8,073 bases of DNA from Methyloprofundus sp. (lineage in GTDB: Bacteria; Pseudomonadota; Gammaproteobacteria; Methylococcales; Methylomonadaceae): NCBI GenBank assembly GCA_030619185.1, contig JAUXBW010000102.1, forward strand, positions 1 through 8,073, read 5' to 3'. The translations under genes and the position numbers were made by a program. Positions 1-5,161 of the stretch are shown piece after piece. The stretch's first letter is position 1; each line of letters begins with the position of its first letter. A model generated the notes under the pieces. The model made no database searches, was not told the origin of the DNA, and was given only the letters and a program-made list of their open reading frames with translations.

Positions 1-26
1 CAAGGCCCTTGGGGTTTTGCTGAGGA

Positions 27-41
27 CGGCCTTTTAGGCCG
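27..41 (+). repeat. Left-side hairpin, TTT loop
   Basis: Perfect 6-bp stem CGGCCT (27-32) and AGGCCG (36-41) around TTT. It is the left counterpart of the hairpin at 697-710 and a candidate left-end recognition structure for TnpA. It is not followed by a T-run, so it is not a standard terminator. Confidence 0.6.
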
Positions 42-47
42 AATGTA

Positions 48-70
48 AACCACGTTTTATAAGCGTGGTT
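48..70 (+). repeat. Left-side hairpin, 7-bp stem
   Basis: AACCACG (48-54) pairs perfectly with CGTGGTT (64-70) around a 9-nt loop. Its position, some 140 bp before tnpA, fits a subterminal structure of the insertion element. It lacks the TTTA loop of the other hairpins, so it may do a different job or belong to flanking DNA. Confidence 0.5.
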
Positions 71-168
71 GTTGATTGACTAGCATTAATACCCTGCTTA
101 AATTTTTCCCCTGCATTATCCAGCAAGCGATTGAGCACTTTTATTGTTTCAGTCGTTAGTAAAAACTA

Positions 169-182
169 TGCACTTTAGTGCA
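169..182 (+). repeat. TTTA-loop hairpin upstream of tnpA
   Basis: TGCAC (169-173), TTTA, GTGCA (178-182) form a perfect small hairpin 23 bp before the tnpA start codon. It has the loop of the hairpins downstream of the gene but an unrelated stem. It could be a TnpA-binding site or part of the structured leader that limits tnpA expression. Confidence 0.55.
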
Positions 183-215
183 AGACTTTTAGTATACTCT
201 CATTCATGAGGTCTT
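182..215 (+). promoter_or_regulatory. Stem-loop enclosing the tnpA start codon
   Basis: TGAGGTCTT (207-215), which includes the last two bases of the start codon, can pair with AAGAC (182-186) plus CTCA (199-202), leaving a 12-nt bulge and a TTCA loop that holds the A of the ATG. No Shine-Dalgarno sequence precedes the start. Known IS200 elements keep transposase translation very low by burying the initiation region in RNA structure, and this looks comparable. The pairing is read by eye and its stability has not been calculated. Confidence 0.45.
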
Positions 216-640
216 ATAGAAAGTCATCCCACACAATTCACGATTTAAAAGTTCATCTGGTTTGGATAACCAAGTACCGATATGCGGTACTCACAAAAGA
301 GGTTGGAATCCGTGCTAGGGAAGTAATTCGTCAAGTTTGTGACCAGAAAGATATTAAAATTATCAATGGAGTTGTGAGTAAAGATCATGTTCACTTGTAT
401 ATATCTTACCCGCCGAAATACTCGGTAAGTGACATGGTTAAATGGTTTAAAGGTAGGTCATCAAGAAAGCTTCAGGATGATTTTCCACAGTTAGGAAAAG
501 TATATTGGGGTAAACATTTTTGGGCGGTTGGTTACGCGGCATTTAGCTTAGGACATATAACAGGTGAGATGATAAAAGAGTACCTTGAAAACCATGATAA
601 ACATTCAAATCATAATGATGATGATTTTAAAATTGAGTGA
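206..640 (+). CDS. tnpA: IS200/IS605-family Y1 transposase TnpA
   Basis: A 144-residue single-domain HUH endonuclease that would excise and insert the element as single-stranded DNA through a covalent tyrosine-DNA intermediate. Visible signatures are the N-terminal HLVWITKYRY strand (about 18-26), the metal-binding HUH pair H61-V-H63 in KDHVHLYI, the family segment PPKYSVSDMVKWFKGRSS (69-86), and the late helix EMIKEYLENHD in which Y126 is the expected nucleophile. Length is normal for the family and no frame break is seen, so it is probably intact. The ATG at 206 gives the standard N-terminus but has no clear ribosome-binding site and lies in a potential hairpin. The stop codon lies inside the next hairpin (636-652). 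The gene has no functional tie to the peptide and polysaccharide genes to the right. Confidence 0.93.
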   Translation: MRSYRKSSHTIHDLKVHLVWITKYRYAVLTKEVGIRAREVIRQVCDQKDIKIINGVVSKDHVHLYISYPPKYSVSDMVKWFKGRSSRKLQDDFPQLGKVYWGKHFWAVGYAAFSLGHITGEMIKEYLENHDKHSNHNDDDFKIE

Positions 641-652
641 CTTTTAGTCACT
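636..652 (+). repeat. Hairpin overlapping the tnpA stop codon
   Basis: AGTGAC (636-641), TTTTA, GTCACT (647-652) form a perfect 6-bp stem. The TGA stop (638-640) is in the left arm. It is the first of a run of hairpins downstream of tnpA with T-rich loops ending before or at AG. The structure could limit read-through or act as a right-end element. Confidence 0.55.
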
Positions 653-666
653 TAGTTATTATTCGT

Positions 667-684
667 ACTGACTTTTTAGTCAGT
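667..684 (+). repeat. Downstream hairpin, TTTT loop
   Basis: ACTGACT (667-673) pairs perfectly with AGTCAGT (678-684) around TTTT. It is the second member of the run after tnpA. Followed by TTTC rather than a long T-run, it is at best a weak terminator. Confidence 0.55.
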
Positions 685-696
685 TTCTGCTTTTAG

Positions 697-726
697 TCGG
701 CTTTAGCCGAAAAACGACTTTCAGTC
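697..726 (+). repeat. Right-end double hairpin
   Basis: TCGGC (697-701), TTTA, GCCGA (706-710) is followed directly by GACT (716-719), TTC, AGTC (723-726). An alternative outer pairing, AGTCG (695-699) with CGACT (715-719), encloses the first hairpin. The 697-710 hairpin resembles the left hairpin at 27-41, so this is the best candidate for the right-end structure, with the element ending within roughly 20 bases after it. Confidence 0.5.
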
Positions 727-769
727 CATAGTTTGTTGATTTCCAGGTGCCTAATGCTTTCAACAACAG

Positions 770-817
770 ACACACATATAACTAGCGTTCATCCGATATT
801 TCTAGCTTTATGTGTGT
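770..817. repeat. Inverted repeat in the leader of the HprK-like gene
   Basis: ACACACATA (770-778) and TATGTGTGT (809-817) are perfect 9-bp arms around a 30-nt centre that contains CTAG twice (782-785, 802-805). It lies 53 bp before the ATG at 871. It could be an operator-like site or an mRNA leader hairpin. The rest of the gap (741-870) shows no convincing sigma-70 promoter by eye, and the last 20 bases before the gene are C-rich with no Shine-Dalgarno sequence. Confidence 0.35.
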
Positions 818-870
818 TCGATTAGCTATCTAAATACCAGTCGCTCAGCCAACACCCCACACCCCACAAT

Positions 871-1758
871 ATGATAGCTTTTAACTTTAATATCTTTTTT
901 CCTTGCGAGCCATCATTACAGGATAATGACTACAATCCTGTATTAGAAACAGTTCGGGTATTACCAGCGGGGGAAGATATACGCCAGAGCCAATTAGAGT
1001 TTAGCTCTGGCTGGCAGGATATGTCGGGGCGTAAAGCCAGATATCGGGCGAAAAATGAGTTTTCATTATCTACCGGGACTGGCTGTCTATGGGCATTGGA
1101 TATAGAAGATGTTGTGATGCTATATTGGTCTATCGACAGTCATGTTCTTCAGTATCACCCAAAAGCACAGTTTACCCCGGAGCGTTTACGGTTTTGGGTA
1201 TGTCATACTGTGTTGCCGTTAAAATTTGCCCTGGAAAAGCGTTATGAAATGTTACATGTCGGGGCTGTTGAAGTGGCAGGGCGGCCCATTTTCTTTGCGG
1301 CTGAATCATTCGGTGGAAAATCAACCCTGACAGACTATTTTATTCAGCAGGGCCACGCACTGTATTCCGATGACTCATTGGCAATCTTTCAGCGGGAGGG
1401 AGTTTTTTTTGCAGTCGCCTCATACCCTTTTCATCGCCCGTATCGAGAGCCAGAAGTGCTAGGCTATGCGGTGGATAATATTGCACAGCAACCTAAGCCG
1501 CTTTATGCTGGTTATGTACTGGAAAAGGCTGCGGCGAATGCGATGATCACTATTGACCAGCTGCAAGGCGTGGAAAAGTTCAAAGCCTTTCACTTTAGTG
1601 GGTTTATTGATTTGAATTTCTTCAAAGCGCAACACTTTTTATTACGTAGCGCATTGGCACAAGCTATTCCCGTTTATAAAGTTACGCTGCCTTGGGAGCT
1701 AGCACGTTTGCCGGAGATGTATCATAAAATAGTGAAGCATATCACAAATTCCAGTTAA
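871..1758 (+). CDS. HprK-like P-loop kinase, probable RiPP-type system
   Basis: A 295-residue soluble protein resembling the HPr kinase-related families found beside PqqD-like proteins. The C-terminal half carries the kinase core: HVGAVEVAGRPIFFAAES (129-146), the phosphate loop AESFGGKST (144-152) with K150 and S151, and YSDDSLAIF (165-173) with D167/D168 as the likely metal-binding acidic pair. The N-terminal half (1-120) is unassigned and presumably a substrate-binding region. Two glycines of the HprK loop GxSGxGKS are replaced (A144 and F147). HprK homologues such as PadeK and ThcoK phosphorylate lasso precursor peptides, which suggests a peptide substrate here; the actual substrate is unknown. 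The start ATG has no Shine-Dalgarno sequence and follows a tandem CACCCCA repeat, so initiation is unusual or the true start differs. A T8 run (1403-1410) lies in codons 178-180. No PTS HPr gene is nearby. Confidence 0.75.
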   Translation: MIAFNFNIFFPCEPSLQDNDYNPVLETVRVLPAGEDIRQSQLEFSSGWQDMSGRKARYRAKNEFSLSTGTGCLWALDIEDVVMLYWSIDSHVLQYHPKAQFTPERLRFWVCHTVLPLKFALEKRYEMLHVGAVEVAGRPIFFAAESFGGKSTLTDYFIQQGHALYSDDSLAIFQREGVFFAVASYPFHRPYREPEVLGYAVDNIAQQPKPLYAGYVLEKAAANAMITIDQLQGVEKFKAFHFSGFIDLNFFKAQHFLLRSALAQAIPVYKVTLPWELARLPEMYHKIVKHITNSS

Positions 1759-1893
1759 ATCTACTCTGCCCAGCTTACTAGATACAAATCACCTATAGTA
1801 CGTTCCTTCTGGTAGTTTGCTGCGCACAACACACGCTATGGAGATTGTATCATCAGATTTTTTATTGGGTGAAGTGGCGTTAGTGATTTCTTA

Positions 1894-1902
1894 TGTTACA
1901 AT
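1894..1902 (+). promoter_or_regulatory. Possible extended -10 promoter for the three-gene operon
   Basis: TGTTACAAT matches an extended -10 element (TGn then TACAAT, five of six to TATAAT). No good -35 hexamer is present at 16-18 bp, which extended -10 promoters can tolerate. Transcription would begin near 1909 and give a leader of about 36 nt. Assigned by eye in A+T-rich sequence. Confidence 0.35.
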
Positions 1903-1912
1903 TTTATTCAAT

Positions 1913-1928
1913 TTAATTTTAAAATTAA
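1913..1928. promoter_or_regulatory. Perfect 16-bp A+T palindrome before the operon
   Basis: TTAATTTT followed by its exact complement AAAATTAA, with no spacer, lies just after the presumed transcription start and three bases before the Shine-Dalgarno sequence of the 72-residue gene. Its place suits an operator for a dimeric repressor. It could also arise by chance in A+T-rich DNA. Confidence 0.3.
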
Positions 1929-1930
1929 TA

Positions 1931-1937
1931 GATGGGG
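1931..1937 (+). promoter_or_regulatory. Ribosome-binding site selecting a GTG start
   Basis: GATGGGG lies 7 nt before the GTG at 1945. The strong complementarity and good spacing support GTG as a real initiation codon, although no ATG is available at this position. Confidence 0.65.
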
Positions 1938-1944
1938 TTTTACT

Positions 1945-2163
1945 GTGAATAAAAGACCTGAAGATTCAGGACAAACGGATGTGTCTGCTACGCGTCGCAG
2001 TTTCATAAAAAAGGCGGTATATACGACACCGACACTATTCGTCTTAGGTGGTCTGGTAAAAAGTAACGTTGCTAAAGCTGACTTTGGTTTGCCGCCAAGT
2101 TTGTGTGCGCCGACTGATTGTGCTGCTTCAGCGGTTGCGAATAGACGTCAGCGTCGAAAATAA
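1945..2163 (+). CDS. 72-residue Tat-signal-like peptide, candidate RiPP precursor
   Basis: A short protein beginning at GTG behind a strong ribosome-binding site. A polar N-terminus is followed by TRRSFIKK (16-23), a good twin-arginine motif, a hydrophobic stretch to about residue 38, and AKA (43-45), a plausible signal-peptidase site. Cleavage there would leave 27 residues starting DFGLPPS, with two cysteines (C54, C59) and a basic tail ending RRQRRK. Overlapping the hydrophobic part is Y26-x-x-P29-x-L31-x-x-x-G35, the lasso-leader motif recognised by PqqD-like B1 proteins; such a protein is encoded at 5142-5459. FGLPP recurs at the C-terminus of the third operon gene. It could be a modified peptide precursor, a small Tat-exported protein, or both. 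Lasso cores normally follow a Thr at -2 and start with Gly, which is not seen, so a lasso fold is not supported. The next gene starts 15 bp downstream. Confidence 0.75.
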   Translation: MNKRPEDSGQTDVSATRRSFIKKAVYTTPTLFVLGGLVKSNVAKADFGLPPSLCAPTDCAASAVANRRQRRK

Positions 2164-2178
2164 ATAGAGGACAATAAA

Positions 2179-4176
2179 ATGCAACGACATGTTAAACAAT
2201 GGATAACAACGATAGCGACTCTCTTAGTCTTAAGTAGTACCGGGATTGTTCAGGCTGCTCCGGTTATTGTCGAACAAATATTACCCAACAATGGAGGTCA
2301 TTCGGTTGTCATTGATGGCGAATGGGGTTTTGTTGGTTCCGGGGAGGGTACCGGTCAAGTTTTCTGTCAGGTCAAGGTTTATAAATATGACTATTTCACT
2401 CATAAATGGGGTAATGGTGGCTTAGGTGTGGGCAATACTGCTATTACGGGAGTCATTCTTGAGGATGAGCCCTATACGCAATTACGTAATACTGGATCAT
2501 GCAATACAGCCCGATTTGGTGGTTTTGGTAACTCTGTTTCCACCTCAAATGGTCTGTTAGCTGTTGGTGCACACCTTGCCAAAGATGGTGGCAGTATCCG
2601 GGGGGGGGAAATATTTTTCTATCAATTTGATCCTGCTCAAATAGCCAATGGAAAGGGGGGGTGGGTGCAAGATACTGCCGTTGGTTTCGCTGTAAACATG
2701 AATGGCAGTAGTGATATTCAACAAGATTCTGGTTTTGGATCGTCGGTATCCGTGCGTTATGACCCTGTAACAAATACAGCCGTTGTATTATCTGGAGCGC
2801 CAAGATATGATGACTCTGGAAAAACTGATGCTGGGAAGGTGTATCACTATAAATGGGATGGTAATGCGACTCCAAACACGATTACTTTCCAGAATTCTCA
2901 TGCGGGTGATACTGCAGGCGATGAGTTTGGCACAGCAGTCACCTCAAATGGACAATCAATATTGATCGGTGCCCCATTCTTTGATACCCCGGGTTCGACT
3001 TTCAGCAATGACGGCGCGGTTTTTTTGTACGATGATACTTTCACCTACCAGGCCCAGTTTGATGCTAATACCACTGGCATTACTGCTGGGAACAATTATA
3101 ACCTGGGAGTCTCCGTTTCACTTAGCCCAGGGGCAGAGAGTGTAATGTTGCTTGGAAGTTCGGGAGGGTATGGCAGCGGTGCGTACCAATTTAAGTTCAA
3201 TGGTACAAGCTATGATTATCTGCGTTCCCATGTAAATACTAATTCTGGTGATGTATCCCAGAGTGGTACTACGGCAGGCTTCGGCTATAGAAGCAGGTCC
3301 GTGCAACTCTATTATGATAACCAGGATAGTACAGGGCTGGAAAACTGGAGGTACGATAAGTTCGAGGCTGATTATGGCCGTGATATCAGCGTTAGCGGCA
3401 CTACTCGTGTTATGGTTAATGGTAATAGCGCTAATCAGGCCTATGCTTATTATACTGCTTGTGGTCATGTCGGGACGTTAAAGGCCAACGAATGGACTAT
3501 GATTGGTATGCCATGTCTTGTGAAAACAGTTGCGACAGGCACCCCTGCCACAATCGGTGAAATATTCACCGATTTAGGTACTTATGGTACTAACTCTGAC
3601 TGGGTGATGTATAAGCAAAATGGCATTGATTATGAAGGGCATCAGAATGCTTATGTCTTACTTAATGAACAAGATGTTATGGTTCAAGGTCAGGGCTACT
3701 GGATTATTTCCGGGACTGATAAAAAGTGGCAAGTTCCGAATACTTTGATAGCCCTTGGAACCCCAGTATTTGCTGACCCTACACCAGGTTTTAGTGGTAG
3801 AGAAAATGTTGCCGCTGTGCATGTACACGATCTTAATGCAATGCTGACTGGATTAGTGATACCGACAGCTGATATTCGAGTGATGCTTGCCAATCCATTT
3901 CCAAGTGCTATAGACTGGAGTTTAACTATACTTCAGGGTAATGTTTCTGATTTCCATCTGATTGATGGTAGTGCAGATGGTTTTTTTGAAGATTCTCCAC
4001 CGCGTCCGATTGCTTATGTTTACTCGGCGGGAGGGTATCAAGCTATTACAGCAGGTACGCCAGGAACACCTAGGAAAATAGAGTCGGCAGAAGGTTTTTA
4101 TGTCCGCTTTAGTGGTTTTTTTCATGCAGCCATGGTTGGTGATTCATTCTCACTTCTACTCGCAGAGCTTAAATAA
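2179..4176 (+). CDS. Secreted FG-GAP beta-propeller protein with C-terminal GYW domain
   Basis: A 665-residue exported protein. Residues 1-26 form a Sec signal peptide ending VQA before APV. Residues about 40-428 hold some six propeller-blade repeats of FG-GAP type; the clearest are FGNSVSTSNGLLAVGAH (116-132), FGSSVSVRYDPVTNTAVVLSGAP (186-208, stated as its FGSSVSV and VLSGAP ends) and FGTAVTSNGQSILIGAP (250-266). Residues about 430-665 form another domain with EWTMIGMPC (438-446), GQGYWIISG (504-512) and a later EGFYVRFSG (638-646), which reads as two related beta modules. No C-terminal anchor is visible, so it is probably periplasmic, surface-bound or secreted. FG-GAP domains serve adhesion or ligand binding in other proteins; the ligand here is unknown. 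AGAGGA 7 nt before the ATG gives strong translation. G9 (2600-2608) and G7 (2655-2661) tracts lie in codons 141-161. The next gene follows after 14 bp. Confidence 0.8.
   Translation: MQRHVKQWITTIATLLVLSSTGIVQAAPVIVEQILPNNGGHSVVIDGEWGFVGSGEGTGQVFCQVKVYKYDYFTHKWGNGGLGVGNTAITGVILEDEPYTQLRNTGSCNTARFGGFGNSVSTSNGLLAVGAHLAKDGGSIRGGEIFFYQFDPAQIANGKGGWVQDTAVGFAVNMNGSSDIQQDSGFGSSVSVRYDPVTNTAVVLSGAPRYDDSGKTDAGKVYHYKWDGNATPNTITFQNSHAGDTAGDEFGTAVTSNGQSILIGAPFFDTPGSTFSNDGAVFLYDDTFTYQAQFDANTTGITAGNNYNLGVSVSLSPGAESVMLLGSSGGYGSGAYQFKFNGTSYDYLRSHVNTNSGDVSQSGTTAGFGYRSRSVQLYYDNQDSTGLENWRYDKFEADYGRDISVSGTTRVMVNGNSANQAYAYYTACGHVGTLKANEWTMIGMPCLVKTVATGTPATIGEIFTDLGTYGTNSDWVMYKQNGIDYEGHQNAYVLLNEQDVMVQGQGYWIISGTDKKWQVPNTLIALGTPVFADPTPGFSGRENVAAVHVHDLNAMLTGLVIPTADIRVMLANPFPSAIDWSLTILQGNVSDFHLIDGSADGFFEDSPPRPIAYVYSAGGYQAITAGTPGTPRKIESAEGFYVRFSGFFHAAMVGDSFSLLLAELK
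2600..2661 (+). repeat. Two poly-G tracts (G9 and G7) inside the propeller gene
   Basis: G9 occupies 2600-2608 (Arg141-Gly-Gly-Glu) and G7 occupies 2655-2661 (Lys159-Gly-Gly-Trp), followed by T and three more Gs. As written, the frame is open. Deletion of one G from G9 brings in TAG at 2642-2644; insertion of one G brings in TGA at 2628-2630. Tracts like these mediate slipped-strand phase variation in surface genes of several Gram-negative bacteria. Confidence 0.6.
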
Positions 4177-4190
4177 GGGGGATATAAAAA

Positions 4191-4943
4191 ATGACAAACT
4201 TTGATAAAAGAATGATGCTTTCGCTGGCCGCCATTATGGCTCTAAGTAGTTTTAGCAATATCGCAGTGAGCAAGGGAAAGCCAGAGCCTGGAAATCAAAA
4301 GCCAAATAAGCAATGGTTTTTAAGAACCAAGGTCTCTGTTGATGATAATGACATAACTTATAAAGGTATTAATGAGGCAGTATTAGGTCAATTAACTGAA
4401 TGTAAACAAACCTGTCCTCAACATATCATTAAACCATTTAACTCTCTAGCAAGCAGCCATAATGTTAAAGCTGCTGTGGTCTTTATACTTGATGGCAGTA
4501 TAGAATCTTTTGCTGATTACCATGGTTTTAAACAAAGTGATATCTGGGAGTTGACTGTTTTGGCCGCTAAAGGTGGCGATGTTACTTTAAGCTGGGATGG
4601 TGCTGCTTTGACATCCACTAAAGAAAAAGATCGTGCTCCCCTTTATAAGGAAACTCCATTGCGCAAGGATGACTGGAAAGGTCTAGATCTTAGTGTAATC
4701 GATTTGAAAACACTGGAAGTTATTCCAATGGAGATATTTGAAGGCCATTATAATAGCTATACATTTACCATGGATACAGATGAAACTGCCCGCCTATTCC
4801 GCATTGTTAAAGGCCCTATTAATGCCAGTCAATTTGACCCTGCCAGTGGCGCACTGCAATATATCAAAGAACACCAGCCTCATGTTTTGCGTCAGCGTCG
4901 CAGTGTAAAACAGGTGGGTAAGTTTGGTCTACCGCCGAATTAA
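4191..4943 (+). CDS. Secreted protein of unknown family ending in FGLPPN
   Basis: A 250-residue protein whose family I do not recognise. An N-terminal signal peptide is visible: the basic stretch DKRM, a hydrophobic core LSLAAIMALSS (10-20) and a likely cleavage near residues 25-28. The mature protein begins with a Lys/Pro/Gly-rich linker, has a close cysteine pair (C71, C75, CKQTC), and then a segment rich in predicted strands, including DVTLSWDG (130-137) and YNSYTFTMDTDETARLFRIV (187-206), which suggests a beta-sandwich. The C-terminus, LRQRRSVKQVGKFGLPPN (233-250), carries RQRR and FGLPP, both also present in the 72-residue first protein of the operon. Cleavage after RQRR would release a 13-residue peptide, which is speculation. 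GGGGGA lies 8 nt before the ATG and 14 bp separate it from the propeller gene, so the three are co-transcribed. The terminator at 4966-4995 follows. Confidence 0.7.
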   Translation: MTNFDKRMMLSLAAIMALSSFSNIAVSKGKPEPGNQKPNKQWFLRTKVSVDDNDITYKGINEAVLGQLTECKQTCPQHIIKPFNSLASSHNVKAAVVFILDGSIESFADYHGFKQSDIWELTVLAAKGGDVTLSWDGAALTSTKEKDRAPLYKETPLRKDDWKGLDLSVIDLKTLEVIPMEIFEGHYNSYTFTMDTDETARLFRIVKGPINASQFDPASGALQYIKEHQPHVLRQRRSVKQVGKFGLPPN

Positions 4944-4965
4944 TTAGAAATTTTAGCGAAAGTAC

Positions 4966-4995
4966 AAAAAAGGCAGCTTATAGGCTGCCTTTTTT
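4966..4995. terminator. Bidirectional intrinsic terminator after the three-gene operon
   Basis: A6, then GGCAGC (4972-4977), loop TTATAG, GCTGCC (4984-4989), then T6. The stem is perfect and G+C-rich and has a T-run on each strand, so it can end transcription from the operon on the left and catch transcription of the PqqD-like gene from the right. Confidence 0.93.
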
Positions 4996-4997
4996 GT

Positions 4998-5014
4998 TTC
5001 TACACGCAGTAGAA
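4998..5014. repeat. Small hairpin just after the terminator
   Basis: TTCTAC (4998-5003), ACGCA, GTAGAA (5009-5014) form a perfect 6-bp stem. It may add to termination in the converging direction. Between here and 5141 I see no gene; the stretch also holds an A8 run (5093-5100) within a hairpin formed by TGTGGG (5085-5090) and CCCACA (5107-5112). Confidence 0.35.
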
Positions 5015-5138
5015 GCTTATAATATTTCATGACGATCTGTAGAACTGGGCAGGCAAAGCCACTTCTTGGTGTATAAATTAAGTCTGTGGGTTAAAAAAAA
5101 CTACTCCCCACATTATCGGTTATTTAGAGTGTGTCTAG

Positions 5139-5161
5139 GTACTAGAGTGCTGAACTAGTAC
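5139..5161 (-). repeat. Inverted repeat over the stop codon of the PqqD-like gene
   Basis: GTACTAG (5139-5145) and CTAGTAC (5155-5161) are perfect 7-bp arms around a 9-nt loop, and the gene's stop codon lies in the left arm. No T-run follows on the minus strand within 30 nt, so it is not a complete intrinsic terminator; it may protect the mRNA 3' end. Confidence 0.4.

Larger units (their letters stand above)
20..735 (+). mobile_element. IS200/IS605-like element, tnpA only; ends approximate
   Basis: One Y1 (HUH) transposase gene sits between two sets of subterminal hairpins, the usual plan of IS200/IS605 elements, which move as single strands, recognise hairpins at both ends and make no target duplication. 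The left hairpin at 27-41 (CGGCCT-TTT-AGGCCG) and the right hairpin at 697-710 (TCGGC-TTTA-GCCGA) share the core CGGC..TTTA..GCCGA, as expected if one transposase binds both ends. The inferred length of about 0.7 kb fits tnpA-only members. No tnpB is present. The exact cleavage sites cannot be placed from one copy, so the boundaries are estimates and the left end could even lie before the window. Confidence 0.6.

Noticed and set aside
27..726. CRISPR array or integron attC interpretation of the repeated hairpins
   Set aside because: The repeats have no constant unit or regular spacer, there are no cas or integrase genes, and the HUH transposase in the middle explains hairpins better.
1591..1600. 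CACTTTAGTG, resembling the TTTA-loop hairpins around tnpA
   Set aside because: It has only a 3-bp stem and encodes conserved-looking residues (HFSG) inside the kinase gene; chance is the simplest explanation.
2139..2160. Basic tail RRQRRK as a cell-penetrating (HIV Tat-like) sequence
   Set aside because: Short basic tails arise easily; the resemblance is only in composition and has no support from context.
1945..2163. Classical lasso peptide precursor
   Set aside because: The YxxPxLxxxG motif fits, but there is no Thr at -2 before a Gly-1 core, no Asp/Glu at ring position 7-9 from a plausible Gly, and no B2 protease or C cyclase gene in the window.
2453..2875. Open frame of 140 codons on the minus strand
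   Set aside because: It lies wholly inside the propeller gene, has low-complexity His/Gln-rich composition, no ribosome-binding site and no recognisable domain; the plus-strand protein has a signal peptide and repeats.
2783..2965. 60-codon plus-strand frame
   Set aside because: Out of frame inside the propeller gene, with no ribosome-binding site and no protein-like features.
3118..4125. Several short open frames on both strands (3118-3468, 3248-3481, 3696-3893, 3922-4125)
   Set aside because: All are embedded in the propeller gene, with no start signals and no recognisable protein features; they are shadows of its reading frame.
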